DNA of 64,000 nt from Marimonas lutisalis (GCF_005434965.1 NZ_SKCI01000003.1:248001-312000), one strand, 5' to 3'. Counted from the stretch's first letter, positions 1 to 9,380 are shown. Numbers and translations are program-made. The notes: generated by a model not told the origin, from the letters alone.

Positions 1-404
1 TGCACCAGCCAGCACCAGCCCGAGCCGAACTGGCCCGCGCCCGCCGCGCTGAACTCTTCCTTGAACTTTTCGACCGAACCGAACGCCTCGGTCAGCGCCT
101 TTTCCAGCTCGCCGGGCATCGGGCTCGCGCCAGGGCCCATCATCTCCCAGAACTGGTTGTGGTTCCACAGCTGGCTGATGTTGTTGAAAATGCCATTCTG
201 CGCCACGGCGCCCTTGTCATAGGTGCCCACGATGATCTCTTCGAGGGATTTGTTTTCCCACTCGGTACCCGCGATCAGCTTGTTGCCGTTGTCGACATAG
301 GCCTTGTGGTGAAGGTCGTGGTGATATTCCAGCGTCTCCTTCGACATGCCCTTGTCGGCCAGCGCGTCATGCGCATAGGGAAGATCAGGAAGTTCGAAAG
401 CCAT
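1..404 (-). CDS. sodB: Superoxide dismutase [Fe/Mn], 3' end cut by window edge
   Basis: Converts superoxide to oxygen and hydrogen peroxide. The reverse strand reads MAFELPDLPYAHDALADKGM from an ATG at 404, preceded by a strong purine-rich ribosome site (GAGGGGGG). Visible family marks are the N-terminal metal-ligand helix with LEYHHDLHHKAYVDN (about residues 25-39), the QLWNHNQFWEMM segment holding the second ligand His, and GAGQFGSGWCWLV near the cut. About 134 of the usual ~200 residues are present; the C-terminal Asp/His ligands lie outside the window. The sequence resembles the cytoplasmic iron type, but metal choice cannot be settled from this part. Confidence 0.95.
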   Translation of the reverse strand, partial: MAFELPDLPYAHDALADKGMSKETLEYHHDLHHKAYVDNGNKLIAGTEWENKSLEEIIVGTYDKGAVAQNGIFNNISQLWNHNQFWEMMGPGASPMPGELEKALTEAFGSVEKFKEEFSAAGAGQFGSGWCWLV

Positions 405-509
405 GGGTAAGCCCCCCTCGTTGTTCGCGTTCAAGTCATTGCCCTACACATGGGGGCCAAGCGCGGCCAAGGTCAAGGGGCGCGCGGCAATTTCCCGACG
501 AAAACAATA

Positions 510-534
510 GGAAACCCGCAACTGCCGGGTTTCC
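510..534 (-). terminator. Rho-independent terminator of the ankyrin/beta-lactamase gene
   Basis: A perfect 9-bp stem, GGAAACCCG at 510-518 with CGGGTTTCC at 526-534, and a 7-nt loop. It lies directly after the minus-strand stop at 536. On the minus strand the hairpin is followed by TATTGTTTTCG, a short T-rich tract. Confidence 0.75.
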
Positions 535-535
535 C

Positions 536-2116
536 CTATGGCAAAAGTGAGATGAACTTGCCCGCCAGATTCAGATGCGCGCGCTCGTGGCGCCAGTTCT
601 CGCCATCATGTTCAAGCCAGGCCGGATAGGCAGTGACGACCAGCACCATGTCCAGATCTTCGATCAGCGCGATCAGCTGGCCGCCATGACCCCAGGCAAA
701 ATTCACCCGGCGGTCACCCACGCTCGCCTGCCACCACTGATAGCCATACCCAAGATCGCGGAAGTAGCGGCCGGCATGGCTCAGCCGCTCCTGCGTCACC
801 CAGGCATCCTCGGAATAGTTGGCAAGCGAGGCCGCGATCCACGCGTCCGATAGCACCCGGCGGCCGCGCGCGGCACCGCCCTCCAGGTACAGCATCCCGA
901 ACCTGGCGTTGGTGCGCGCGGTCGTCTCGAGAACCGGATGATATTCGCCTTGCGGATCGCGGGCCCAATCGCCCAGCGTTCCGCCAATCGGCTCGATTAC
1001 CGCTGCCTCGGCAAAGGCGCGCAAATCGACGTCACAGGCCCGCGCGACGATCACGCCCAGCAACCGCGTCGACATGTTGGAATAGTTGAACGCCGCGCCC
1101 GGGTCGTTCACCAGCGGAAAGTCCACCAGTAGGTTCAGGTTGTTCTCGGTAATCAGCTTGTCCCACAAAGCCGGATCGCTCTCCTCCCACGGAAGACCGC
1201 TGCGCATCTGCAGCAAGTGCCGGATCGTGATCTCGAATGTGCGCGGATCGGTGATCTGTCCGGCGAATTCCGGAAAGAAATCTACCGCCGCCCAGTCAAG
1301 ATCGGGCAGGCACCCACGTTCATGGGCGGCCCCGACAAAGGCGGAATAATAGGACTTCACCACAGACTGTATCAGCGACGGCGTGTCGATCCCGCCGTCG
1401 TTGAAATACTTCTCGGCCACCAGCTTGCCATTCTTGACGACAAGAATGCTGAACAGCCGCGGCAGCGCCTCGGCCTCGCGGTACATCTCGGCCACCAGCG
1501 CCGGGTCCAGCCCCTCGGCCTCGGGCGTCGACACGGGGAAGCCGTCGCGTTCGACAGGGGTAAATGTCACCCCCTCCAGGTCGTCGCGCGATGGGCGCAG
1601 CAACCCGGCGATCACCGGCTTTGCGGCCGCGACCTCGGCATCGTCCAGGCGAAACCCGATCGGGGCAAGCTGGGCGCGCAGCACGTCGAAAACCGGTTTC
1701 TCTTCGGGCAGAGGCGCCGCCGCGTAGTCAAAGGCCATCGCGCCGTTCGCGCTGCGCGCATATCGGTCCACACCGGCATCAAGCAGGCTCCGAACAACCT
1801 CGGTTCGTCCTAGAAAGGCCGCGATGTGCAAGGGGGTCGACCCTTGCGCATCGCGCAATGCCGCATCTGCACCCCCGGCCAGCAATACCGCCGCCACCTT
1901 TGGCCGATCGAAAACCGCGGCGATGATCAGCGGCGTCGAACCGAAATCATCGCGCTGGTTCAGATCTGTCCCCGCCGCGATATGTTGCTCGACCGCCGTC
2001 AGGTTGCCTGCGATCACGGCCACCGGCAAAGGCAGGTCCGGCGCCGCGTCATCTGCGAAAACCCGCACCGACGACAGCAGCCCGATCAACAGAATTTTCA
2101 GAAAATGCGTCTTCAT
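536..2116 (-). CDS. Exported ankyrin-repeat plus serine beta-lactamase-like (class C) hydrolase
   Basis: About 526 aa. The open frame runs further upstream, but I chose the ATG at 2116 because it opens a clear signal peptide (MKTHFLKILLIGLLSS, then VFADD). After it come two to three ankyrin repeats (about residues 25-150; GSTPLIIAA and GSTPLHIAAFLGR), then a beta-lactamase/DD-peptidase fold (about 190-526). Catalytic motifs visible: SVVK (S-x-x-K), FNYSN (Y-x-N) and WGHGG in the KTG position. Proteins with this fold are esterases, peptidases or penicillin-binding-like enzymes; a true beta-lactamase role is not implied. Fusion to ankyrin repeats in an exported protein is unusual. No good Shine-Dalgarno is seen before 2116. 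The gene stands alone, with a terminator behind it. Confidence 0.85.
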   Translation of the reverse strand: MKTHFLKILLIGLLSSVRVFADDAAPDLPLPVAVIAGNLTAVEQHIAAGTDLNQRDDFGSTPLIIAAVFDRPKVAAVLLAGGADAALRDAQGSTPLHIAAFLGRTEVVRSLLDAGVDRYARSANGAMAFDYAAAPLPEEKPVFDVLRAQLAPIGFRLDDAEVAAAKPVIAGLLRPSRDDLEGVTFTPVERDGFPVSTPEAEGLDPALVAEMYREAEALPRLFSILVVKNGKLVAEKYFNDGGIDTPSLIQSVVKSYYSAFVGAAHERGCLPDLDWAAVDFFPEFAGQITDPRTFEITIRHLLQMRSGLPWEESDPALWDKLITENNLNLLVDFPLVNDPGAAFNYSNMSTRLLGVIVARACDVDLRAFAEAAVIEPIGGTLGDWARDPQGEYHPVLETTARTNARFGMLYLEGGAARGRRVLSDAWIAASLANYSEDAWVTQERLSHAGRYFRDLGYGYQWWQASVGDRRVNFAWGHGGQLIALIEDLDMVLVVTAYPAWLEHDGENWRHERAHLNLAGKFISLLP

Positions 2117-2453
2117 ATGTCTAACCCAGGAAAATGAAGCCGGCTGGTTCCCTGCCGGGCCAGCCGCGTGGATCCGGGCCGCCATCTTTCCCGATGACAT
2201 CCACCACCGCATTGACATGGATCACAGCGCCAGATGGCTCAAAGCGGGCAAATCCCGCCGCCCCGGCTCGCGCCGATCACAGCATCCGTTTCGTTGGCCT
2301 GCCGATGGTATCCCCTGCGCAAAACACAGAAGCGCCGGTCACATACGGTCCGAGCGCCCGGCCTCGCTGCGTGTCATCGCACTGCGCCAGTCGGGCGGTT
2401 GCCATCCTCGCCGCGCATGTCCGGGTGTCACCAATCACCGGCAAAGACTGCGA
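2117..2453. other. 337-bp gene-free stretch between the ankyrin gene and soxG
   Basis: Open frames here are short and have no recognisable family. It should hold the promoter of the minus-strand ankyrin/beta-lactamase gene and the 3' end of the sox operon transcript. I see no clear terminator, repeat or RNA gene. Confidence 0.5.
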
Positions 2454-3023
2454 TCAGGCGTAAAGCCCGACCTCGCTGCCCTCCGCCGCGGCGGCCTTGA
2501 GCAGGTCGAACACGTATTGCGCAACCGAGCGGAAGCAGACCACGCGGAACGCGTCTTCGCCCGTCATCCACACCGCCGCCGGTACCTGCGCCATGCGGCT
2601 TCGGCGGATCATGCCGGGGCCAAAACCCACCGCGCTGAAATCCACCGGCATCAGCTTGCCCAGCACCTCACGCGCGTGCGGACCGGTGACATCAAAGACC
2701 GCGCGCGCGTCCGAAACGTTCACCACCAGCGCATGCGCGCCCGTCAACGCCGCGTTCATCGTCTCCACCGCCTGCTCGGCCTCGCCATGCGGCACCATCA
2801 CCAGCAGTTCATCCGGCGACATCCACGCGATCCCGCGCTCGCCCACCGTGTTGATCTCGCGCTGGCCCGGCATGTCCACGCCTGCCACGCCGGTCACGGC
2901 GTTCTTCACGTCGGTGTCGGCCAAATCGCCCCGCACCGTGATCATGCCGCGCAGGCCCGCCTCGGTCACCACGGCGATCCCGGCAAACCGGGCGCCCTTC
3001 AATGCGCTCAGGGTCTCAGACAT
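2454..3023 (-). CDS. soxG: Sarcosine oxidase gamma subunit
   Basis: About 189 aa, last gene of the heterotetrameric sarcosine oxidase operon (sarcosine + O2 to glycine + H2O2 + a one-carbon unit, passed to tetrahydrofolate when present). SoxG packs against the aminomethyltransferase part of SoxA and resembles GcvT/YgfZ folds. The ATG at 3023 (MSETLSALKGARFAGIAVVT) was chosen because it overlaps the soxA stop (3016-3018) by 8 nt, typical of translational coupling. Family-like stretches include ERGIAWMSPDELLVMVP and LVVNVSDARAVFDVTGPHAREVL. Confidence 0.93.
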   Translation of the reverse strand: MSETLSALKGARFAGIAVVTEAGLRGMITVRGDLADTDVKNAVTGVAGVDMPGQREINTVGERGIAWMSPDELLVMVPHGEAEQAVETMNAALTGAHALVVNVSDARAVFDVTGPHAREVLGKLMPVDFSAVGFGPGMIRRSRMAQVPAAVWMTGEDAFRVVCFRSVAQYVFDLLKAAAAEGSEVGLYA

Positions 3024-6000
3024 TCTGCTTCTCCCCGTCCTTGTCATAGAAAACCGGGTCCACGATCTTCGCGTCATAGGTCTTGCCGTCAGTACCGGGG
3101 AAGGAAATCACCTCGCCCATCCGGTCCGGCCCGTTCAGCACCAGTCCCATGGCAATGCCCCGCCCCAGCGTCGGGCTGAAATAGGTCGAGGTCACCCGCC
3201 CCTGCACGTTGCGCTGACCGTTGGCATTCGTGCCGTCCGCCACCGCATAGGCGCCATCGGGGATAACCGAACCATCGACCGTCTCCAGCCCCACCAGCTT
3301 CCACCGCTTGGGATCGGTCATGTGGCTGCGCTCCTGCGCCCGCTTGCCCAGGAAATCCTCTTTCTTCTTGGAAATTGCCCAGTGCAGGCCCAGATCCTGC
3401 GGGATGACCGTGCCGTCGGTCTCGTCCCCGATCATGATAAAGCCCTTCTCGGCGCGCATCACGTGCAGCGCCTCGGTGCCGTAAGGAGTCGCGCCATACT
3501 CATCCCCCGCCTCCAGCAACATATTCCAAAGGGCGCGACCCTCGCTGGCAGGCACGGAAATTTCGTAACTCAACTCACCCGAGAATGAAATACGGTAAAC
3601 TCGCGTCTTGATGCGGTTAAGCGTCACATCCTTCCACGCCATGAAGGGGAAGCCCTCGGCGCTCAGGTCGTCCTCGCTCAGCTTCTCCAGCACTTTCCGC
3701 GCGTTCGGGCCCACCACGGCAATCTGGGCGTATTGCTCGGTCACGTTGGCAACATAGACTTTCCAGTCCCACCACTCGGTCTGCAGCCACTCTTCCATAT
3801 GCGCATGGATGCGCTCGGCCCCGCCGGTGGTGGTGTGGCACAGGAATGTATCGTCGTCCAAACGCGCCACCACGCCATCGTCGATCAGGAACCCGTTTTC
3901 CGAACACATCAGCCCGTAACGGCATTTGCCTGGTTTCAGCGTGCTCATCATGTTGGTGTAAAGCATGTCGAGGAACCGGCCCGCATCCGGGCCCTTCACG
4001 ATCAGCTTGCCCAGGGTCGAGGCATCGAGCAGCCCGAGGCTCTCGCGTGTCGCCATCACCTCGCGCGCCACGGCGGCCGCGTGGCTCTCGCCCGTCTTCG
4101 GATAGCAATAGGGCCGCCGCCACTGGCCGACCGGCTCCCAATGGGCGCCGTTGGCCTCGTGCCAGTCATGCATCGGCGTCCGCCGCAGCGGCTGGAAAAT
4201 CTCGGCGCGTGCCTCGCCCGCGATCGCGCCCATCGAAATCGGCGTGTAAGGCGGGCGGAACGTGGTCGTGCCGGTCTGCGGGATGGGTTGCCCCAGCGCA
4301 TCGGAAAGGATCGCCAGCCCGTTGATATTACTCAGTTTCCCCTGGTCGGTCGCCATGCCCAGCGTGGTATAGCGCTTGGTGTGCTCAACCGATTCATAGC
4401 CTTCGCGCGCCGCGAGCTGCACATCGCTCACCTTCACGTCGTTCTGGTAATCCAGCCAGGCCTTCATCCGCAGCTTGGCACCCGCCCCCTGCGGCATCAG
4501 CCATACCGGCTCCAGCGCAGCTTCGTCGACATCGGCAGCCACCGGCGCCTTGCCCCGGCCCGGCTTGTGCCCGGTCTCGTCCGCCGCGCGCTTGCCGGCG
4601 GCATCGGCATCGGTCAGCCCGGCGCCCAGGCCCAGCTCACCATTCGCCGCCCCTGCCGGAAGAACAAAGCCTTCGCCGTCCTGGTCGGTCGGCGGGCGGT
4701 TGCCGTCGGGGCGGAAACAGGCCTGCGCCTCGTCCCAATTCAGCTTGCCACCGCAATGCGACCACAGGTGCACCACCGGCGACCAGCCGCCCGACATGGC
4801 AACCACGTCACAGCCCACTTCGTCAAGCACCGCGCCTTCGCCCGCCTGGGCACAGATCGCCACGCCCTCGACGCGCTTGGTCCCATGCACCTTGGCGATG
4901 CCCTTGCCGGTCTCCACCCGGATGCCCAGCGCGCGCGCCTGATCGGCCAGCGCCCCGCCGCCGCCCACCCGGGCATCGACGATCACCGGCACCGACAGGC
5001 CCGCCTCTTTCACTGCGATGGCGGTGCGATAGGCATCGTCGTTGTTGGTCACCACGACCACGCGGTCACCGGGGCTGACGCCGTAATCAACGATGTAATC
5101 GCGCACCGCGCTGGCCAGCATCACGCCGGGAATGTCGTTGCCGGCAAAGCTCAGCGGCCGTTCGATCGCGCCGGTCGCCGTCACGATCCGCCCCGCACGA
5201 ATGCGCCACAGCCGGTGGCGCGGTCCGGCCTCGTCCGGGCAATGATCGCGCAACCGCTCATAGGCCAGCAGGTAGCCGTGATCGTAGACGCCCGCGCCCA
5301 TCATCCGCCTGCGCAGGGTGACGTTTTCCATCGCCTCCAGCGCCGCGACGGTCGCGGCTATATAATCGGCCACCGGCGCGCCATCGACTTCGCCGCCATC
5401 CACCGCGGCGCGTCCGCCCCACTGGGCGGTCTGTTCCATCACCAGCACCTTGGCGCCGGCCTCACCCGCGGCCTTCGCCGCCTGCAGGCCCGCGACGCCG
5501 CCGCCGATCACCACGACATCGAAGAAGCCATAGAAATGCTCATAGGTGTCGCCATCGCGGTCCTCGGCCTCGGGCGCGCGGCCCAGACCGGCCGATTGGC
5601 GGATAAACGGCTCGTAAAGATGCTTCCAGGCAAAGCGCGGGAACATGAAGGTCTTGTAGTAGAACCCCGCCGGCAGGAACCGGCTCAGCTTCGCGTTGAC
5701 CGCGCCGATGTCGAACTCCAGGCTCGGCCAGTGGTTCTGGCTCTTCGCCTCCAGCCCGGCGAAAATCTCGGTCGTCGTCGCGCGCTGGTTCGGCTCGAAG
5801 GTCGCGCCCTCGCCGGTGTTGAACAGCGCATTGGGCTCTTCCGCCCCGCTCGCCACAATGCCGCGCGGGCGGTGATACTTGAAGCTGCGCCCCACCATCA
5901 TCTGGTCATTGGCCAACAGCGCCGAGGCCAGCGTATCGCCCTCATAGCCTTTCAGCCGCTTGCCGTTGAAGCGGAACTCGACGGATTTGCGGCGGTCGAT

Positions 6001-6033
6001 GCGCCGCCCGCCCTGTGCCAGACGCGTGCTCAT
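3016..6033 (-). CDS. soxA: Sarcosine oxidase alpha subunit
   Basis: About 1005 aa, the normal length. The N-terminal part (about 1-120) is a 2Fe-2S-ferredoxin-like beta-grasp domain without the cluster cysteines, reading RFNGKRLKGYEGDTLASALL. A Rossmann NAD-binding domain follows (VVIGGGVAGLQAAKAAGEAG, about residue 170). The C-terminal ~380 residues are a GcvT-type aminomethyltransferase domain that hands the methyl-derived carbon to tetrahydrofolate. Start ATG at 6033 overlaps the soxD stop by four bases (ATGA). A longer upstream open frame covers soxD and is a shadow. It acts in the cytoplasm with SoxB, SoxD and SoxG. Confidence 0.96.
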   Translation of the reverse strand: MSTRLAQGGRRIDRRKSVEFRFNGKRLKGYEGDTLASALLANDQMMVGRSFKYHRPRGIVASGAEEPNALFNTGEGATFEPNQRATTTEIFAGLEAKSQNHWPSLEFDIGAVNAKLSRFLPAGFYYKTFMFPRFAWKHLYEPFIRQSAGLGRAPEAEDRDGDTYEHFYGFFDVVVIGGGVAGLQAAKAAGEAGAKVLVMEQTAQWGGRAAVDGGEVDGAPVADYIAATVAALEAMENVTLRRRMMGAGVYDHGYLLAYERLRDHCPDEAGPRHRLWRIRAGRIVTATGAIERPLSFAGNDIPGVMLASAVRDYIVDYGVSPGDRVVVVTNNDDAYRTAIAVKEAGLSVPVIVDARVGGGGALADQARALGIRVETGKGIAKVHGTKRVEGVAICAQAGEGAVLDEVGCDVVAMSGGWSPVVHLWSHCGGKLNWDEAQACFRPDGNRPPTDQDGEGFVLPAGAANGELGLGAGLTDADAAGKRAADETGHKPGRGKAPVAADVDEAALEPVWLMPQGAGAKLRMKAWLDYQNDVKVSDVQLAAREGYESVEHTKRYTTLGMATDQGKLSNINGLAILSDALGQPIPQTGTTTFRPPYTPISMGAIAGEARAEIFQPLRRTPMHDWHEANGAHWEPVGQWRRPYCYPKTGESHAAAVAREVMATRESLGLLDASTLGKLIVKGPDAGRFLDMLYTNMMSTLKPGKCRYGLMCSENGFLIDDGVVARLDDDTFLCHTTTGGAERIHAHMEEWLQTEWWDWKVYVANVTEQYAQIAVVGPNARKVLEKLSEDDLSAEGFPFMAWKDVTLNRIKTRVYRISFSGELSYEISVPASEGRALWNMLLEAGDEYGATPYGTEALHVMRAEKGFIMIGDETDGTVIPQDLGLHWAISKKKEDFLGKRAQERSHMTDPKRWKLVGLETVDGSVIPDGAYAVADGTNANGQRNVQGRVTSTYFSPTLGRGIAMGLVLNGPDRMGEVISFPGTDGKTYDAKIVDPVFYDKDGEKQNV

Positions 6034-6359
6034 GCGAACTCCCTCCAGCTCCAACCCGGCCGCTTGGCCGAAATCGCATCCTTGATCTCTTGCGGCGGCT
6101 CGGTCACCTGCGCGCTGTAGCTGCCGAACACCTCCAGCGTCGCGGTATCGCGCGCCACGTGAAACCACTTGCCGCAGCCATTCACATGCCGCCAGCGCTC
6201 CAGGTGCACGCCCTTGGGGTTCTCCCGGTGAAACAGGTAACCCTCGAAGTCTTCCTCCGACGATCCCGGCCCAAACCGCTTCAGATGCGCCTCGCCCCCG
6301 CCGTGGAATTCCGTCTCTTCGCCTTTGACCCCGCAATAGGGGCATTCAAGGATCAGCAT
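6030..6359 (-). CDS. soxD: Sarcosine oxidase delta subunit
   Basis: 109 aa, the small zinc-binding subunit of heterotetrameric sarcosine oxidase. It begins MLILECPYCGVKGEETEFHGGGEAH. The C-P-Y-C pair with downstream H and C residues (HVNGCGKWFHVARD) fits the zinc site known for this subunit. It lies between soxB (64-nt gap) and soxA (4-nt overlap), giving the usual soxBDAG order. Confidence 0.96.
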   Translation of the reverse strand: MLILECPYCGVKGEETEFHGGGEAHLKRFGPGSSEEDFEGYLFHRENPKGVHLERWRHVNGCGKWFHVARDTATLEVFGSYSAQVTEPPQEIKDAISAKRPGWSWREFA

Positions 6360-6423
6360 GCCAGTGCTCCCTCGATCATGTTGCGTTGCGCCAAGCCGTC
6401 GCGCGTTGTCATGCTCACAGCCA

Positions 6424-7668
6424 TCAATGCGCCACCCCCGCGGCCACGCTTTCGTCCACGAACCGCCCCTCGCGGAACCGGTTCAGCCCGAACTCCTCGG
6501 TCAGCGATGACTGCCCCTTGGCCATCAGCTCGGCCATGCCCCAGCCCGAGCCCGGAATGGCCTTGAAGCCCCCGGTGCCCCAGCCGCAGTTGATGAACAC
6601 GTTCTCCACCGGCGTCTTGCTGAGGATCGGCGAGCGGTCCCCGGTCATGTCCACAATCCCGCCCCATTGCCGCAGCATCTTCAGCCGCGAAATCATCGGG
6701 AAGGTCTCGATGAGCGCGCGCACCGTCTCCTCGATGTGATGGAAGCTGCCCCGCTGGGTATAGTTGTTATACCCGTCCGCGCCGCCGCCGATCACCATCT
6801 CGCCCTTGTCCGACTGGCTCATGTAGCCGTGCACGGTGTTGGCCATCACCACGATGTCCATGCAGGGTTTGATGGGCTCGGAGACCAGCGCCTGCAGCGC
6901 CACCGATTCAATCGGCAGCCGGAAGCCCGCCATCTCGGCCAGAACCCCCGAATGCCCCGCCACCACGATGCCCAGCTTGTCGCAATCGATCGCGCCCTTG
7001 GTGGTGTCGACGCCGACAACCTTGCCACCCTCCTTGCGCACCGCGGTCACTTCGCATTGCTGGATGATGTCCATCCCCATGTCCGAGCACGCCCGCGCAT
7101 AGCCCCAGGCGACCGCGTCATGCCGCCCGGTACCACCGCGCGCCTGCCACAGCCCGCCCAGCACCGGGTAACGCGGCCCAGAAAGCGAGATGATCGGCAC
7201 CAGTTCCTTCACCCGCTGCGGCGAAACAAACTCGGTCTCGACCCCTTGCAGCATGTTGGCATGCGCCGTGCGCTGATAGCCGCGCACCTCGTGCTCGGTC
7301 TGCGCCAGCATCAGCACGCCGCGCGGCGAAAACATCACGTTATAGTTCAGGTCCTGAGACATCGTCTCGTAAAGCGAGCGCGCCTTTTCATAGATCGCCG
7401 CCGACGGATCCTGCAGATAGTTCGAGCGGATGATCGTCGTGTTCCGCCCGGTATTGCCACCACCCAGCCAGCCCTTTTCCAGGATCGCCACATTGGTGAT
7501 GCCGAAGTTTTTTCCGAGGTAAAACGCCGTGGCCAGACCGTGGCCACCCGCGCCCACGATGATCACGTCGTATTTCTTCTTCGGCTCCGGCGACCGCCAC
7601 GCGCGCTCCCACCCCGTGTGATAACGGGCGGCTTCACGTGCAACGGCAAAGGCTGAATAGCGTCTCAT
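6424..7668 (-). CDS. soxB: Sarcosine oxidase beta subunit
   Basis: 414 aa flavoprotein that carries the FAD and covalent FMN and oxidises the N-methyl group of sarcosine. It starts MRRYSAFAVAREAARYHTGW, a standard SoxB beginning, with the FAD-binding motif VIIVGAGGHGLATAFYLGKN at about 33-52. First gene of soxBDAG; the 188-bp gap to the divergent ccmI should contain the operon promoter. Sarcosine comes from glycine betaine, creatine or dimethylglycine breakdown; those upstream enzymes are not in the window. Confidence 0.96.
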   Translation of the reverse strand: MRRYSAFAVAREAARYHTGWERAWRSPEPKKKYDVIIVGAGGHGLATAFYLGKNFGITNVAILEKGWLGGGNTGRNTTIIRSNYLQDPSAAIYEKARSLYETMSQDLNYNVMFSPRGVLMLAQTEHEVRGYQRTAHANMLQGVETEFVSPQRVKELVPIISLSGPRYPVLGGLWQARGGTGRHDAVAWGYARACSDMGMDIIQQCEVTAVRKEGGKVVGVDTTKGAIDCDKLGIVVAGHSGVLAEMAGFRLPIESVALQALVSEPIKPCMDIVVMANTVHGYMSQSDKGEMVIGGGADGYNNYTQRGSFHHIEETVRALIETFPMISRLKMLRQWGGIVDMTGDRSPILSKTPVENVFINCGWGTGGFKAIPGSGWGMAELMAKGQSSLTEEFGLNRFREGRFVDESVAAGVAH

Positions 7669-7856
7669 GCGTCCCGATTCCCCTTGGGCATGTCATGCGC
7701 CACCCTAGTGCCGCGCGGCGCGGATTTCCCCACGTTTCTATCCGTCACAATTCACGCCGAATGCGACATCGGGCGGCGGATTGGGCATTTACCCTTTCAC
7801 CCGGCCGCCGCCCACATTACATGCAGGCGAGACTAAGCATTAACCGGGGCTCGTTC

Positions 7857-9380
7857 ATGGTTTTCTGGATCACCGCCGCCGCGCTGGCCATCTTCGTCGC
7901 CGTCATCCTCGCGATGACGCTTCTGCGCGCCAAGCGCGACGAGGAACATCCTGCCGCCTACGATCTGCGCGTCTATCGCGACCAGCTCACCGAGGTCGAC
8001 CGCGATCTCGCCCGTGGCGTGCTCTCCGAAGCCGATGCCGAGCGCATCCGCGCCGAGGTCGGCCGCCGGGTGCTGGCCGCCGATGCCCAGCTGCAAAAGG
8101 CCCAGGCCGGCGCCGATCAGCCCCGCGGCGCAACCTACGCCCTGATCGGGATCATCGCCGTCGCCCTCGTCGGCGGCACCTTGGCGATCTACCCGCAGCT
8201 GGGCGCGCCCGGCATGCGCGATCTGCCCCGCGCCACGCGGATCGAGGCCTCCGAGGAACTGCGCACCACCCGTGCCTCTCAGGCCGATTTCGTGGCCCAG
8301 CTTCCCGCCGCGCCCGCCGGCCCCGCCCCCAGCGCCGAATTTGCCGACCTGATGGCGAAACTGCGCGAAACCGTCGCCCAGCGGCCCGACGATCTCCAGG
8401 GCCAGATGCTTCTGGCCCGCAACGAAGCCGCACTTGGCAACTACACCGCCGCCTGGCAGGCGCAGGAAAAGGTGATCGCGCTCAAGGGCGATACCGTCAC
8501 CGCCGATGATTACGTGCTTCAGGCCGACCTGATGATCACCGCCGCCCAGGGCTATGTCTCGCCCGAGGCCGAAACCGCCCTGCGCACCGCGCTGGAAAAA
8601 CAGCCCGGCAACCCGATTGCCCGCTATTACCTTGGCCATCTTGCCCGGCAGGTTGATCGCCCCGACATGGCCTTCCGCCTGTGGGATGCCCTCCTGAAGG
8701 AAGGCCCGGAAACCGCACCCTGGGTGCCCGCGATCCGCAGCCAGATCGAGGAAATCGCCTGGCTTGCCGGGATCAAGAACTATACGCCCCCCGCCGCCCT
8801 GCCCGGCCCCAGCGCCGAAGACATGCAGAACGCCGCCGAAATGACGCCGGAAGAACGCCAGGACATGATCCGCGGCATGGTCGAGCGTCTCAACGACAAG
8901 CTCGCCAACGAAGGCGGCACGCCCCAGGAATGGGCCCGCCTGATTGGCGCGCTTGGTGTGCTGGGCCAGACCGACCGCGCCCAGGCGATCTGGGACGAAG
9001 CGCAACGCATCTTTGCCGACAAGCCGCAGATGCTCGCCATCGTGCGCGGCGGCGCAGTGCAGGCGGGCCTGCTGCAATCGCCCGCCCCGGCGGCCGAACT
9101 GCCCGGCCCCACCGCCGAAGACATGCAGAACGCCGAGGAAATGAGCGCCGAAGACCGCCAGGAAATGATCCGCGGCATGGTCGCCCAGCTCTCCGAGCGC
9201 CTGACTGCCGACGGCGGCAGCGCGCAGGAATGGGCACGGCTCATCACCTCGCAGGCGATCCTGGGCGATCGTGACGCGGCGCAGGCGGCCTATGACGCGG
9301 CGCTCGCCGCGCATGGCGAAAATACCACCGCGCGCGCCACGCTCGACGCGGCCGCCCGGCGCGCGGGACTCACCGAATGA
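7857..9380 (+). CDS. ccmI: Cytochrome c biogenesis protein CcmI
   Basis: About 507 aa. CcmI is the apocytochrome-c chaperone of system I maturation, anchored in the inner membrane and holding the apocytochrome C-terminus through periplasmic TPR repeats. The ATG at 7857 is chosen because it opens the first membrane helix (MVFWITAAALAIFVAVILAM); the frame extends upstream without homology. A second helix (about 95-112, YALIGIIAVALVGGTLAIY) separates the cytoplasmic CcmI-1 domain from the TPR-containing part. The C-terminus holds two ~100-residue units beginning LPGPSAEDMQNA and LPGPTAEDMQNA. It overlaps ruvX by ATGA. Other ccm genes are absent from the window. Confidence 0.93.
   Translation: MVFWITAAALAIFVAVILAMTLLRAKRDEEHPAAYDLRVYRDQLTEVDRDLARGVLSEADAERIRAEVGRRVLAADAQLQKAQAGADQPRGATYALIGIIAVALVGGTLAIYPQLGAPGMRDLPRATRIEASEELRTTRASQADFVAQLPAAPAGPAPSAEFADLMAKLRETVAQRPDDLQGQMLLARNEAALGNYTAAWQAQEKVIALKGDTVTADDYVLQADLMITAAQGYVSPEAETALRTALEKQPGNPIARYYLGHLARQVDRPDMAFRLWDALLKEGPETAPWVPAIRSQIEEIAWLAGIKNYTPPAALPGPSAEDMQNAAEMTPEERQDMIRGMVERLNDKLANEGGTPQEWARLIGALGVLGQTDRAQAIWDEAQRIFADKPQMLAIVRGGAVQAGLLQSPAPAAELPGPTAEDMQNAEEMSAEDRQEMIRGMVAQLSERLTADGGSAQEWARLITSQAILGDRDAAQAAYDAALAAHGENTTARATLDAAARRAGLTE
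8799..9377 (+). repeat. In-gene tandem duplication of a 300-nt unit in ccmI
   Basis: Two units start at 8799 and 9099, exactly 300 nt apart. Both encode LPGP(S/T)AEDMQNA, then an M-I-R-G-M-V core, then (Q)EWARLI. The second is slightly shorter because the protein ends. DNA and protein similarity over the first ~50 residues is high, then falls, so the duplication is not recent. Confidence 0.85.

Noticed and set aside
3733-6120. Plus-strand open frame of 795 codons across soxA
   Set aside because: It lies fully antisense to soxA, is very rich in R, H and P, matches no family and is a codon-bias shadow in high-GC DNA.
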